The notes beneath the pieces are model-generated. The model had not been told where the DNA came from. It made no database searches and saw only the letters and a list, made by a program, of their open reading frames with translations. DNA of 64,000 bases, taken from Micromonospora parathelypteridis. GTDB lineage: Bacteria; Actinomycetota; Actinomycetes; Mycobacteriales; Micromonosporaceae. Of the stretch, positions 30,601 to 39,316 are shown one piece after another. The DNA lies in NCBI RefSeq assembly GCF_014201145.1, contig NZ_JACHDP010000001.1, positions 3,224,001-3,288,000 of the forward strand, written 5' to 3'. The position numbers and the translations under genes were made by a program. Positions within the stretch are counted from its first letter, which is position 1. Each line of letters begins with the position of its first letter.

Positions 30601-31437
30601 ATGAGCGACGACCGCCAGGAGCCGCCCGCCGGCGAGCACGACAATGACCGGACCCGCCCCCTGCCACCCGCAGATCGCCCGGAGCCACCCCGACCGGCCC
30701 GACCCGCCGCCGAGCCGGAGGAAACGGCACCGATCGACCGAGCTGTCCCGGCTCGTCCCGCCGTGTCGCCTGACCAGACCGTGCCGATCGATCGTTCCGC
30801 CGCCACTCAGCCGGGCCCGCCGGTGGACCGGACGGCGCGGTTACCCGAGGAGGCGCCGGCCTCGCCGTCGTGGTCCGGGCGGGCCGAGGTCCGACCGCCC
30901 CGGTCGGCCGAACCCGCCGGGGAGTGGTACGTCGAGGAGCAGGGCGGCCGGCGTTGGTGGCTGCCGATCCTCTGGGGCGTCCTCGCGCTGCTGCTCGCCG
31001 CCCTGGTCGGGGGAGCGCTCTGGTTGGTGCTCTCCAGGCAGGATGACGACCCGGATGACCCGGGTTCCACCCCGTCACTCCCGCCGACCAGTGCCACCAG
31101 CGCCGCACCGACCAGCGCATCACCCAGCTCGGCCGCGCCGACCAGTGAGTCGCCGAGCAGCCCGGCGACCACCAGCGAGCCGGCCGGGGTGCCGGTGCCA
31201 CCACTCGCCGGCCTGCCGCAGGCCACCGCCGAGGGGTTGCTGGGCCGGCTCGGCATTGCCTACCGGGTGGTGTACCGCCCGTCGGAGTTGCCGCCGGGGA
31301 CGGTGGTGGGCACCGAGCCCGGAACGGGCACGCCGGTCTCGACCGACGAACAGGTGCTGTTGATCATCTCCCAGGCCCGGCCCTCGGCCGGGGTGAGCCC
31401 GACCACGCCGATCCCGACGTCGTCGAGGACGCCGTGA
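30601..31437 (+). CDS. Membrane-anchored single-PASTA protein with disordered regions
   Basis: The 278-aa protein has a long Pro/Arg/Glu-rich cytoplasmic region (1-about 115), one transmembrane helix (about 120-145, WWLPILWGVLALLLAALVGG) and an acidic turn RQDDDPDDPG. A Ser/Thr/Pro linker of about 45 residues and one PASTA domain (VPPLAGLPQATAEGLLGRLG, about 198-255) complete it. The cytoplasmic repeats EETAPIDR and DQTVPIDR contain Thr residues in acidic context that could be kinase targets. AAAGGA precedes the ATG. With the gene at 29728 it makes two kinase-less PASTA proteins side by side. Function is unknown. Confidence 0.82.
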   Translation: MSDDRQEPPAGEHDNDRTRPLPPADRPEPPRPARPAAEPEETAPIDRAVPARPAVSPDQTVPIDRSAATQPGPPVDRTARLPEEAPASPSWSGRAEVRPPRSAEPAGEWYVEEQGGRRWWLPILWGVLALLLAALVGGALWLVLSRQDDDPDDPGSTPSLPPTSATSAAPTSASPSSAAPTSESPSSPATTSEPAGVPVPPLAGLPQATAEGLLGRLGIAYRVVYRPSELPPGTVVGTEPGTGTPVSTDEQVLLIISQARPSAGVSPTTPIPTSSRTP

Positions 31438-31446
31438 CACCGGCGG

Positions 31447-31908
31447 TCACCACATCCGGCGGCGGGTGCCGACCAGGCCGAGGCCGGCCAGCGAGATAGC
31501 GAGCCCGAAGATCCCGGACCAGAACAGGGAGCGGCGGATGTCCGTCGCGTTGTCTCCCGCCGGAGCTGCTTCGGTGAGCTCCTGACGGCCATCGGACTGG
31601 TCACCGGCGCCACGGCCGGCCACTGGCCCGGTCGGGTCGGTAACGCCGACGTGGCTGCTGGGGGCGTCAGCGCCGATCCAGCCGGGTTCATCGTGCACCG
31701 ATGGATCGTCGTCCGTCGGAGGGTCGGCGTCCACCACGGTGATCTCCGGTGCCGGCACCGGAGTGGTCAGCCGGGTGGACGACATCGCCGGGTCGTGGAC
31801 GAGGACCAGGAGTGTGGCCATCGCCCCGAGGAGGGCGAGCAGTCCAAATGCGTAGGCGATACGGGAGCGGTGGTGCCGCCGCAGGGCGGGCTGATTGACC
31901 ATGACCAT
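31447..31908 (-). CDS. Small protein with N- and C-terminal transmembrane helices
   Basis: The 153-aa product has a basic N-terminus (RRHHRSR), a transmembrane helix (about 17-37), an acidic extracytoplasmic stretch of about 85 residues rich in Asp/Pro/Thr, and a second helix (about 127-147) ending in RRRMW. The hydrophobic stretch plus Arg tail resembles a sorting signal, but no LPXTG-like motif precedes it. The start may be the first or the third codon (MVMVNQ). It is convergent with the PASTA gene, with only 9 bp between the stops. I do not recognise the family. Confidence 0.65.
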   Translation of the reverse strand: MVMVNQPALRRHHRSRIAYAFGLLALLGAMATLLVLVHDPAMSSTRLTTPVPAPEITVVDADPPTDDDPSVHDEPGWIGADAPSSHVGVTDPTGPVAGRGAGDQSDGRQELTEAAPAGDNATDIRRSLFWSGIFGLAISLAGLGLVGTRRRMW

Positions 31909-32006
31909 CCCAGGGTCAGGGTCCTGGACGCGCGGGTGGAACGGTGCCGGGGTGGGCGTACCGATTCTATGGCGGCGGCACGCCCACCGGCGGCGGATCG
32001 GGTCTG

Positions 32007-32291
32007 TCAGCCGACCCGGAGCGGAGTCCGGGTCACCGGCCGCCGGGCCCGTACGGTGTGCGGGCGGGGCTCGGGGGCTGCCTGCAGTTGCTGCAGCCCG
32101 TCCCGCTGGACGAAGATCGACCGTCGGTTGACCGCGTCGCCCGCGGCGTTCAACTCGTAGCCGTCGAGCCAGAGCCAGCCGTCATAGGTAGGCCAGTCGA
32201 GCACCCGGATCACCCGGAACTTGATGGGCCTGAGGAACTGGACACTCGCCGCGCGAGTCACGTGCAGTACGTCACCGGTGCGGGGAAGCAC
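32007..32291 (-). CDS. Conserved hypothetical protein
   Basis: The 94-aa protein is rich in aromatic and basic residues and has a recognisable core, FLRPIKFRVIRVLDWPTYDG followed by WLWLDGYELNAAGDAV and RRSIFVQRDGLQQL, which looks like a small beta-strand domain. I have seen similar small proteins in Micromonosporaceae but know no function. The GTG at 32291 is supported by AGGAG 7-11 bp upstream. No membrane segment or signal peptide is present. Confidence 0.7.
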   Translation of the reverse strand: MLPRTGDVLHVTRAASVQFLRPIKFRVIRVLDWPTYDGWLWLDGYELNAAGDAVNRRSIFVQRDGLQQLQAAPEPRPHTVRARRPVTRTPLRVG

Positions 32292-32919
32292 ATGGGCTCC
32301 TGGGGAGGGTCGGCCGGCAGCTACGCCGGCGGTGCCTGAACGGGGGAACGTCTCGGCCGGTGACGGGGTCGTGCCTCGTGAACCGGTGGTGCGGATGGTG
32401 GTGGTCGGGCCGTACTCCGCTGGTGGCGTGCCGCCACCCGACCACCACCCGGCTGCTTCCGGGAACCGCGCCCGCCGCCGCAGCTTGCCGGCTTGCAGCG
32501 GCGGGGTCTTTAACCCGGAGCAGGTCTCTGTGTCGTCGGCCGGGCCCGCGCCCTGTCCGGCTTCCCCGGCTCGGTGGGGTCACCACTCCGAGGGAGCAGA
32601 CGGAGACGCTGAGTGATCCGTGCCATACGGACAGAGTGCATCAGGGACGTGCTTCATGCAAGTTGCACGTCGACTTTTGCCGATACGCGAACGTGTCGCG
32701 CGAAAGGCCTATTGAAGCCTTCCGCGTGCGGACGGCACACTGAGAGCCGGTTTCGCCCGTCGCGGCCGGCCGAGGACCGGCACCATCCCCTCCGTCGCGA
32801 ACGCTCGCCGGTCGACGGTCGCGCCCCCGGCGGGTGTCACCCAGTGGCGCGTCGACCGGAGGTAGCCCGAGTGGGGTCGAGCAGCCAGCGGCGGGGACCA
32901 GTGACTCACGGGTTGCGCG
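32292..32919. other. Intergenic region without a supported gene
   Basis: I see no convincing gene in these 628 bp; open frames here have poor GC3 pattern or no start signal. A perfect 11-bp palindrome, TGCAA-G-TTGCA, lies at 32657-32667, about 250 bp upstream of the XRE regulator, in an AT-richer island (about 32625-32720). It could hold the promoter and operator of that regulator. G-rich and C-rich runs occur around 32395-32460. Confidence 0.6.
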
Positions 32920-33801
32920 ATGAGTGAGCGCCGCAGTCCCACCATCAGACGGCGGCGGCTCGGAGCCGAGCTGCGCCGCCAACGGGAGTCCGCCGGGATC
33001 ACCATCGAAGTCGTCGCCGAGCAGCTGGAGTGCTCGGCGTCGAAGGTCTCCCGGATCGAGACCGGGCACACCACGGCCACCCCTCGCGACGTGCGCGACA
33101 TGCTGCGGATCTACGGCGTGGTCGGTGCCGAGAGCGACGAGCTCGTGCAGATCGCCCGGGAGGCCCGACAGAAGGGCTGGTGGCATCCGTACAGCACGGT
33201 GCTCGTCGGCGCGTACGTCGGGCTGGAGGCGGCTGCGAGTTCGATTCGGGCGTACGAACAGCAGGTCGTGCCGGGTCTTTTGGAGACCGAGGAGTACGCC
33301 GGGGCGATGATCCGCGCCGCTCGTCCGGACTTCACCGCCGATCAGGTCCACCAAAGGGTGCGTGTCCGTCTGGGCCGTCAGTCGTTGTTGACCCAGGACG
33401 ATCCGGTCGATCTGTGGGTGGTACTCGATGAGGCGGTGGTGCGTCGGCCGGTAGGCGGGGACGAGGTGATGCGTGGCCAACTCAAGCGGTTGGTCGAGGT
33501 GGCCGAGTTGCCGAACGTGACGCTGCAGATCCTGCCCTTCGAGGTGGGAGCGCATGCCGGCATGGACGGCACCTTCACGATCCTCAGCTTCCCCGAACCC
33601 GGTGATCCGGATGTTGTGTACGCGGAGAACGCCACGGGTGGGCTTTTCCTCGAGAAGAGCGACGAACTGCAGAAGTACAGCTTCATCTTTGATCACATCC
33701 GCGCTGCGGCCATACGTCCAGAGGAGTCCGTCGCACACATCGCAAAACTGGCAGAGGAGCCGTTGTGGAAATGGCGACCAAAAGGTTCCCCGTGGACCTG
33801 A
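32920..33801 (+). CDS. XRE-family regulator with DUF5753 domain
   Basis: The 293-aa protein has an XRE helix-turn-helix (about 10-70, LGAELRRQRESAGITIEVVA, then CSASKVSRIETGHT) followed by the DUF5753 domain (about 95-280), which includes YEQQVVPGLLETEEYAGAMI and LKRLVEVAELPNVTLQILPF. This is the WhiJ-like family abundant in streptomycetes and relatives, where members act with a small DUF397 partner in developmental or antibiotic control. The partner gene overlaps its 3' end by 37 bp. No clear Shine-Dalgarno precedes the ATG. Targets are unknown. Confidence 0.92.
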   Translation: MSERRSPTIRRRRLGAELRRQRESAGITIEVVAEQLECSASKVSRIETGHTTATPRDVRDMLRIYGVVGAESDELVQIAREARQKGWWHPYSTVLVGAYVGLEAAASSIRAYEQQVVPGLLETEEYAGAMIRAARPDFTADQVHQRVRVRLGRQSLLTQDDPVDLWVVLDEAVVRRPVGGDEVMRGQLKRLVEVAELPNVTLQILPFEVGAHAGMDGTFTILSFPEPGDPDVVYAENATGGLFLEKSDELQKYSFIFDHIRAAAIRPEESVAHIAKLAEEPLWKWRPKGSPWT

Positions 33802-33992
33802 CGCAGGCAGCATGGTTCAAGAGCTCGAAGAGCGGGCCGAACTGTGACAACTGTGTCGAGGTGGCGTACGTGACGGGGGCGGTCGGAGTGCGGGACTCGA
33901 AGGACAAGGCGGGCCCAGCCCTGGTCTTCGCGCCGGGTGACTGGCACGCATTCGTCGGCGGCACCCGAGGCGGTGCGTTCGGCGCGGTCTGA
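33765..33992 (+). CDS. DUF397-domain small partner protein
   Basis: The 75-aa protein has the DUF397 core: FPVDLTQAAWFKSSKSGPNC, CVEVAYVTGAVGVRDSKDK and LVFAPGDWHAFVGGTRGG. Such proteins pair with WhiJ-like XRE/DUF5753 regulators, and some pairs behave like antitoxin-toxin modules. The GTG at 33765 is spaced 5 bp from GAGGAG (33754-33759); the ATG at 33771 is the alternative. The start lies inside the regulator gene, so the two are probably translationally coupled. A strong hairpin follows. Confidence 0.88.
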   Translation: MEMATKRFPVDLTQAAWFKSSKSGPNCDNCVEVAYVTGAVGVRDSKDKAGPALVFAPGDWHAFVGGTRGGAFGAV

Positions 33993-34007
33993 CCGAGTGG
34001 TCAACTG

Positions 34008-34041
34008 AGGTCCCCGTCCGGGTCGAACCGGACGGGGACCT
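34008..34041 (+). terminator. Hairpin terminator after the XRE/DUF397 pair
   Basis: A perfect 13-bp stem, AGGTCCCCGTCCG (34008-34020) with CGGACGGGGACCT (34029-34041), encloses an 8-base loop and starts 16 bp after the DUF397 stop codon. Confidence 0.85.
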
Positions 34042-34209
34042 TGGCATGTCCCGGGAGAGCCGGGCGGGTGCCCGTGTCCCGACGGCGGTGGGCGAGGTTC
34101 CGCCGGGATTCCCGTCGCTACAGCGGGCCCGTCTCGTTGAACTGGTCGGTACGGTGCAGGTCGACGACCCGCCGCGCCGATCGGCAACCGAGCGAGGTAG
34201 GCGAGACGG

Positions 34210-34611
34210 ATGACGACGATCGGGTCAGACAATCTCACCAACGGTCCGGGCAAACCGGAGCGGTTCGGTGGCAAGTACCGCGGAGCGCGTCGGGACACCG
34301 TGCTGACCGAGGTGGTTTCGACCGACCAGGAGATGAGCGGGCGGGACGCGTCGGCCTCGGAGTCGGCGGACCTTCCGCTCTCGCTGCCTTCGCTGGATCC
34401 GAACCCGCTGGTCGAGCCGTCGTTTCCGCCGACCGGTTGGCCGATGGAGTCCAACGGGTCACTGGCCGACCATCCGTTGCTGCGCGGCCTGCTGTTGGAG
34501 TTGCCGCCGAGGGGCAGCGTGCCGCCGCCGGGCTGGCTGGACCGCTGGTTCGAGGCGACCAGGGCGATCCTTGAGTTGCTATACGTGCAGGGGGCCGGCC
34601 GTCCGCGCTGA
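34210..34611 (+). CDS. Hypothetical protein
   Basis: The 133-aa product has no recognised domain. The first 75 residues are polar and probably disordered (GPGKPERFGGKYRGARRDTV, then an acidic Ser/Asp stretch). The C-terminal 45 residues (HPLLRGLLLELPPRGSVPPP, WLDRWFEATRAILELLYVQ) look like a short helical unit. No signal peptide or membrane segment is present. The ATG has only a weak GAGACGG upstream. Its last 33 bp overlap the end of the convergent membrane-protein gene. Codon use supports coding, but function is unknown. Confidence 0.6.
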   Translation: MTTIGSDNLTNGPGKPERFGGKYRGARRDTVLTEVVSTDQEMSGRDASASESADLPLSLPSLDPNPLVEPSFPPTGWPMESNGSLADHPLLRGLLLELPPRGSVPPPGWLDRWFEATRAILELLYVQGAGRPR

Positions 34612-35178
34612 GGGCGGGGCGGCGGGCTGGGCCCGCTCGGCGAACCGGCTGTGCCGCAGCGCGTGTCGGACACCGATGGCCAGCACCATGAGCGCGCCGA
34701 TGGTGATCGCTGGCCCGGTGACACTGGGATCGGCTCCGAGGTCGGTGCCGGCCGCCGCGATCAACGCCGGCACCGTTGCCAGGGCGGTCACCTGCAGTGG
34801 CAAGCCGACGAGCGGGTGGGCCGCGGCGGCGCGCAGCCCGTGCGGCGCAGGCGTGGCGGGAGCACTGGCGAACGCGCCCGCCCCGGCCCGCAACCGGCGG
34901 ATCCGCCGTAGGGAGCAGACCGTCGCCACGAGCGCCGGGCCGGCGGCCAGGGTGAGCCCGGCGGCGGCACGGTCGACCGGCGTGGTGCCGGCACTGAGCA
35001 GGCCGCCGCCGAGCACGGCCGCGGTGAGCGCCACGCCGGTGAGAGCCAGCACCAGCAACCATCCGGTACGCCGACGCAGCATGCGAGTGTTGTGCAGCCG
35101 GGGAAGCCCGTCGGCAACGACGCCAGCGGCCAGCCAGACGGCGGCAATCGGAAGCAGGATGGTGAGCTGACTCTCCAT
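34579..35178 (-). CDS. Hypothetical multi-pass membrane protein
   Basis: The 199-aa protein has about five hydrophobic helices: residues 4-24, 38-60, 68-88, 125-148 and 155-172. Arg-rich loops (HNTRMLRRRTG, SLRRIRRLRAG) suggest an inside orientation for those loops. I start at the ATG at 35178 (MESQLTILLPIAAVWLAAGV) because the additional upstream codons encode a polar, non-homologous-looking stretch. It overlaps the end of the convergent gene at 34210 by 33 bp. No family recognised. Confidence 0.65.
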   Translation of the reverse strand: MESQLTILLPIAAVWLAAGVVADGLPRLHNTRMLRRRTGWLLVLALTGVALTAAVLGGGLLSAGTTPVDRAAAGLTLAAGPALVATVCSLRRIRRLRAGAGAFASAPATPAPHGLRAAAAHPLVGLPLQVTALATVPALIAAAGTDLGADPSVTGPAITIGALMVLAIGVRHALRHSRFAERAQPAAPPSARTAGPLHV

Positions 35179-35265
35179 GTTCGAGAGTCTTTCCCGAATC
35201 GTGGCGAGGCGAATCGGGGCCGGTCCCCCGTTCACCCCGGACGCCAGGCCCGTAGGGGGCCATCC

Positions 35266-35306
35266 CCCCGAGATTATGGACGTTTCGACATGTCCAACTC
35301 TCGGGG
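35266..35306 (+). promoter_or_regulatory. Nested inverted repeat in the leader region of the S8 protease gene
   Basis: CCCCGAGA (35266-35273) pairs with TCTCGGGG (35299-35306), and inside them TGGAC pairs with GTCCA. The nested repeat lies about 90 bp upstream of the protease start codon and downstream of the divergent gene, so it may be an operator or an mRNA hairpin. Confidence 0.45.
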
Positions 35307-35395
35307 TGCTGATTTACCCTCAGCTAGATCGGCAATAGTCGATTGATGTTGGGGCCGGTGGACACGTTCCGCCGCCGGTCAGAGGGAGGTAGGAG

Positions 35396-37267
35396 ATGGG
35401 TCTTCCACGAAGGTCCGTACTGGTCGGGGTGGCCATGGCGACCGTGCTGGCCGTCGGTACCCCGGCCCTGGCCGCCGAACCCGCCGGTGCGGTCAGGGCG
35501 GCCGGCGGAGCCACTGCGGTGCCGGACAGCTACATCGTCGTTCTCAAGGACAGCGCGGTGGCCCGGGACCGGGTCGGCGACACCGCGAGGCGGCTCTCCG
35601 GACGTCACGGCGGCAAGGTGGCCCGCACGTACAGCGCGGCGTTGCGCGGTTTCGAGGTCACGGTGAGCGCCAGCGCGGCCGCGCGGATCGCCGCGGACCC
35701 GGCGGTGGCGTACGTCGAGCAGAACCACACCGTGTCCATCTTCGGGACGCAGACCAACCCGCCCTCCTGGGGCCTGGACCGGATCGACCAGCGGAACCTG
35801 CCCCTGAACAGCTCGTACACCTACCCGAACACGGCGTCCAACGTCCGCGCCTACGTCATCGACACCGGCGTGCTGTACGGGCACAACGACTTCGGCGGCC
35901 GGGCCGTCTCGGGCTACGACGCGGTGGACGGCGGCTCCGCCGACGACTGCAACGGCCACGGCACACACGTGGCGGGCACGGTCGGCGGCTCGGCGTACGG
36001 TGTGGCCAAGGGCGTCCAGATCGTCGGCGTCCGGGTGCTCAACTGCCAGGGCAGCGGCACCAACGCCCAGGTGGTGGCCGGCATCGACTGGGTGACCGCG
36101 AACGCGGTCAAGCCGGCGGTGGCGAACATGAGCCTCGGTGGTGGCGCCAACAGCTCGATCGACACGGCCGTCAGCAACTCGATCAACTCCGGCATCACGT
36201 ACGCGGTCGCCGCCGGCAACGGCAACACCCTCGGCGTCCGGCAGAACGCCTGCAACTACTCCCCGGCGCGAGTCGCCTCCGCGATCACCGTGGGTGCGAC
36301 GCAGAACAACGACGCCGCGGCGAGCTTCTCCAACTTCGGCACCTGCGTCGACATCCTGGCTCCGGGCGTCAACATCACCTCGGCCTGGTACACCAGCAGC
36401 AGCGCGACGAACACCATCAGCGGCACCTCGATGGCATCGCCGCACGTCGCCGGCGCGGCGGCGCTGGCGCTGTCCGGGAACCCGTCCTGGAGCCCGCAGC
36501 AGGTGCGGGACTATCTGGTCAACAACTCCACCCCGAACGTGGTGACCAACGTCGGCACCGGCACCCCAAACCAGCTGCTCTACGTCGTGAACGGCACTCC
36601 GCCGGCCAACGACTTCTCGGTGTCAGTGTCGCCGACCTCCGGCTCCACCGCTCCTGGTGGCTCGGTGACGGCCACCGTCGGCACGGCCACGACCGCCGGC
36701 TCCGCCCAGTCGGTCAGCCTTTCCGCCAGCGGCCTGCCGAGCGGCGCGACCGCGTCGTTCAGCCCGTCGACGGTGACGTCGGGCGGCTCGTCGACCCTCA
36801 CCATCGCCACCTCGGCGAGCACGCCCGCCGGCAGCTACCCGGTCACGATCACCGGCAGCGGCGCGGCGGGCACCCGAACGGCCACCTATACGTTGACCGT
36901 GACCGGTTCGGGCGGCGGCGGGTGCTCCGGCAGCAACGGTACCGACGTCGCGATCCCGGACACCGGTGCCACGGTGAGCAGCCCGATCACGATCGCCGGC
37001 TGCAACCGCAACGCCTCGTCGAGCTCGACGATCGCGGTGAACATCGTGCACACCTACCGCGGTGACCTGGTGATCGACCTGATCGCTCCGGACGGCTCGG
37101 CGTACCGGCTGAAGAACAGCAGCTACTTCGACGGCGCGGACAACGTGAACACGACCTACACCGCCAACGTCTCCAGTGAGGCGGCGAACGGCACCTGGCG
37201 TCTGCAGGCGCGGGACGTCTACTCCGGCGACACCGGCTACATCAACACCTGGACCCTGACTGTCTGA
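35396..37267 (+). CDS. Secreted subtilisin-like serine protease (S8) with C-terminal P domain
   Basis: The 623-aa preproenzyme has a signal peptide (about 1-27, ending PALAAEP) and an I9 inhibitor propeptide (about 43-118, DSYIVVLKDSAV ... VAYVEQNHTVS). The S8 catalytic domain (about 125-400) shows Asp in YVIDTGVLYGHNDF, His in CNGHGTHVAGTV and Ser in ISGTSMASPHVAGAAAL. An Ig-like Ser/Thr-rich domain (about 405-505) and a proprotein-convertase P domain (about 512-623, VNIVHTYRGDLVIDLIAPDG, GTWRLQARDVYSGDTGYINT) follow. AGGGAGG plus AGGAG precede the ATG. It should degrade extracellular protein. The combination is common in actinobacterial exoenzymes. Confidence 0.95.
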   Translation: MGLPRRSVLVGVAMATVLAVGTPALAAEPAGAVRAAGGATAVPDSYIVVLKDSAVARDRVGDTARRLSGRHGGKVARTYSAALRGFEVTVSASAAARIAADPAVAYVEQNHTVSIFGTQTNPPSWGLDRIDQRNLPLNSSYTYPNTASNVRAYVIDTGVLYGHNDFGGRAVSGYDAVDGGSADDCNGHGTHVAGTVGGSAYGVAKGVQIVGVRVLNCQGSGTNAQVVAGIDWVTANAVKPAVANMSLGGGANSSIDTAVSNSINSGITYAVAAGNGNTLGVRQNACNYSPARVASAITVGATQNNDAAASFSNFGTCVDILAPGVNITSAWYTSSSATNTISGTSMASPHVAGAAALALSGNPSWSPQQVRDYLVNNSTPNVVTNVGTGTPNQLLYVVNGTPPANDFSVSVSPTSGSTAPGGSVTATVGTATTAGSAQSVSLSASGLPSGATASFSPSTVTSGGSSTLTIATSASTPAGSYPVTITGSGAAGTRTATYTLTVTGSGGGGCSGSNGTDVAIPDTGATVSSPITIAGCNRNASSSSTIAVNIVHTYRGDLVIDLIAPDGSAYRLKNSSYFDGADNVNTTYTANVSSEAANGTWRLQARDVYSGDTGYINTWTLTV

Positions 37268-37282
37268 CCGGTCTCCCACGAA

Positions 37283-37316
37283 CGAGGCCCCACCCGGAAC
37301 GCCGGGTGGGGCCTCG
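37283..37316 (+). terminator. Hairpin terminator after the S8 protease
   Basis: A perfect 15-bp stem, CGAGGCCCCACCCGG (37283-37297) with CCGGGTGGGGCCTCG (37302-37316), has a 4-base loop and lies between convergent genes, so it can act in both directions. Confidence 0.87.
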
Positions 37317-37333
37317 CGTCGTACAAATCGGGA

Positions 37334-38140
37334 TCAGACCGAGAAGGTGGCCGGCCGTTCGGTGGCCGGGGCCGGCGGGCGGGCCTTCCACAGGCCGACC
37401 TTCTGGGCGGCGAGCCGGGTCAGGTAGGCCGGGTTGAGGATGACGTAGCGGCGCCAGAGCCGCTTCGGCTCCAGGCCAAGACGCCAGAACCACTCCAGAC
37501 CGGCGCGCTGCATCCACGGCGGGGGCTTGCGCAGCAGCCCTGCGTGGTAGTCGAAGGCCGCGCCGACCGCCATCAGCGGCATGTCGAGCAGCGGCCGCAT
37601 GGCGTACGCGAAGACCTCCTGGCGCGGGCAGCCGAGCCCGACCAGGACCAGCCGGGCACCGCTGGACCGGATCCGGTCGGCGATCTCGGCGTCCTCACCC
37701 GGCTGGACGGCACGAAACTTGGACGGCTCCACTCCGGCGATCTTCAGCGCCGGGAACATCCGCTCCAGTGCCGGGATCAACCTGGCGAGGGTCTCCTCGG
37801 TCGAGCCGTACAGGTAGACCGGCAGCCCCTCGTCGGCGAAGCGCGACAGCACGTGCAGGGTCAGCGTCGGCCCGTAGACCCGGTCGGTGAGCCCGGCGTG
37901 GTGCAGCAGGTTGAGCGCCCAGCGCACCGGCTGCCCGTCCGGCGTGACCACGTCGAAGGAGTTGAGCCGCGCGTTGTGCGCCGGGTCCAGCACTCCGGTC
38001 ATCACGCCGTGCACGGCCAACGCGGTCAGCGCGAGCGGGCGCCGCTCGTGCGCCGCGGTCACCACCGCATCGGTCGCGGTCGCGTAGTCGGTGGCGTCGA
38101 CCAGGACGCCGAGCACATTGCGCTTGGTCCGCGTGGTCAT
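37334..38140 (-). CDS. WecG/TagA/CpsF-family glycosyltransferase
   Basis: The 268-aa protein matches the WecG/TagA/CpsF family: [18 protein letters not shown] near the N-terminus, [39 protein letters not shown] and the basic C-terminal [20 protein letters not shown]. These enzymes add ManNAc-type sugars to lipid-linked intermediates in wall teichoic acid or capsule synthesis. It overlaps the upstream epimerase gene by the ATGA junction, so they act together, probably in a cell-wall glycopolymer. No other polymer genes are in the window. The C-terminal 20 residues are a Pro-rich tail. Confidence 0.88.
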   Translation of the reverse strand: MTTRTKRNVLGVLVDATDYATATDAVVTAAHERRPLALTALAVHGVMTGVLDPAHNARLNSFDVVTPDGQPVRWALNLLHHAGLTDRVYGPTLTLHVLSRFADEGLPVYLYGSTEETLARLIPALERMFPALKIAGVEPSKFRAVQPGEDAEIADRIRSSGARLVLVGLGCPRQEVFAYAMRPLLDMPLMAVGAAFDYHAGLLRKPPPWMQRAGLEWFWRLGLEPKRLWRRYVILNPAYLTRLAAQKVGLWKARPPAPATERPATFSV

Positions 38141-39210
38141 GCGGTGGGCACCCATTTGTCCACGTTGGCCTCGTAGATCTCTTGCAAGATCATGGGCACG
38201 TCGTAAGTGATCTTCCAGTCCGGGTACTGCGCCTCGAACCGGGCCATGCTGCTCACGTACCACTGGTGGTCGCCGGTGCGGTTCTGCTCGACGTAGTTGA
38301 TCCGCGCCTCGCGGCCGGTGATCTCCTCGGCGATCCGGAACGCCTCGATGTGGGAGGTGTTGGAGTGCCGGCCGCCACCGAGGTTGTAGACCTCCGCGGA
38401 ACGCGGAGCCCGGAAGAACGCCTCGAACGCGGTCAGCACGTCGCGCGAGTGGATCGCGTCGCGGACCATCTTGCCCTTGTAGCCGAACAGGTTGTATGTC
38501 CGGCCTTCCATCACACAGCGCATCAGGTAGGCCAGGAACCCGTGCAGCTCGGCCGCCGAGTGCGCCGGACCGGTCAGTGTGCCGCCCCGGAAGCAGGCGG
38601 TCTTCATGTCGAAGTAGCGCCCGTACTCCTGGACCATCACGTCCGCCGCGACCTTGGAGGCGCCGAAGACCGAGTGCAGCGAGTGGTCGATCGACATCTC
38701 TTCGGTGATGCCCTCGTACCACCGGTGGTCCTCGGGCAGCTCGTACCGTGTCTCCAGCTCGATCAGCGGCAGGCTGTTGGGCCGGTCGCCGTAGACCTTG
38801 TTGGTCGAGCAGTGGATGAAGGGCGCGTCGATCGCGTGCCTGCGGGTGTTCTCCAGGATGTTGAGCGTGCCGCCGGCGTTCACGTCGAAGTCCGTGTACG
38901 GCTCCTTGGCTGCCCAGTCGTGGCTCGGCTGGGCAGCGCTGTGGATCACCACGGCGATGTCCGAGCCGTACTTCTTGAACACCTGCTCCAGACCGTCCCG
39001 GTCCCGGATGTCCACCGCGAAATGGGTGTACGCGTTGCCCAGGTCGCGCCCGAGTCGCTCAAGGCTCCAGGATGTGGAGCCGTCCTCGCCGAAAAAATAC
39101 CGGCGCATGTCGTTGTCGATGCCGACGACGTCCAGACCGAGGCCGGCGAAGTGCCGGACCGCCTCGGAGCCGATCAGGCCACCCGACCCTGTCACCAACG
39201 CGACACTCAC
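38137..39210 (-). CDS. NAD-dependent nucleotide-sugar epimerase (CDP-paratose/tyvelose epimerase-like)
   Basis: The 357-aa protein is an extended SDR: the Rossmann motif is [18 protein letters not shown], and IHSAAQPSH, the STNKVYGD segment with catalytic Tyr (YxxxK is less obvious) and [10 protein letters not shown] are all present. The [21 protein letters not shown] stretch and the C-terminal [20 protein letters not shown] resemble CDP-tyvelose 2-epimerases. It would supply a modified sugar nucleotide to the coupled glycosyltransferase. GTG at 39210 has GGGAG upstream; an in-frame ATG at 39228 is the alternative. Exact substrate is unproven. Confidence 0.85.
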   Translation of the reverse strand: MSVALVTGSGGLIGSEAVRHFAGLGLDVVGIDNDMRRYFFGEDGSTSWSLERLGRDLGNAYTHFAVDIRDRDGLEQVFKKYGSDIAVVIHSAAQPSHDWAAKEPYTDFDVNAGGTLNILENTRRHAIDAPFIHCSTNKVYGDRPNSLPLIELETRYELPEDHRWYEGITEEMSIDHSLHSVFGASKVAADVMVQEYGRYFDMKTACFRGGTLTGPAHSAAELHGFLAYLMRCVMEGRTYNLFGYKGKMVRDAIHSRDVLTAFEAFFRAPRSAEVYNLGGGRHSNTSHIEAFRIAEEITGREARINYVEQNRTGDHQWYVSSMARFEAQYPDWKITYDVPMILQEIYEANVDKWVPTA

Positions 39211-39284
39211 ACGCCACTCCCGGTCCATCGGAGGCAGAATCCATCGCAGCATAGCGTGACGCCCGGCACGCCCCGATATGACGG

Positions 39285-39310
39285 AAGGGCCCCGCGTTGT
39301 GCGGAGCCCT
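39285..39310 (-). terminator. Hairpin after tRNA-Leu
   Basis: The segment GGGCCCCGC ... GCGGAGCCC (39287-39309 region) forms a 9-bp stem with one mismatch, just downstream of the tRNA on the minus strand. Confidence 0.55.
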
Positions 39311-39316
39311 CGTCGG

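Noticed and set aside
28202..31908. Biosynthetic or phage-derived island
   Set aside because: Base composition and codon use look like the rest, and no integrase, transposase or biosynthetic enzyme is present.
32613..32927. 104-aa frame upstream of the XRE gene
   Set aside because: It has poor codon-position bias, many Arg/Cys/His residues and no ribosome-binding site, and it crosses the likely promoter region.
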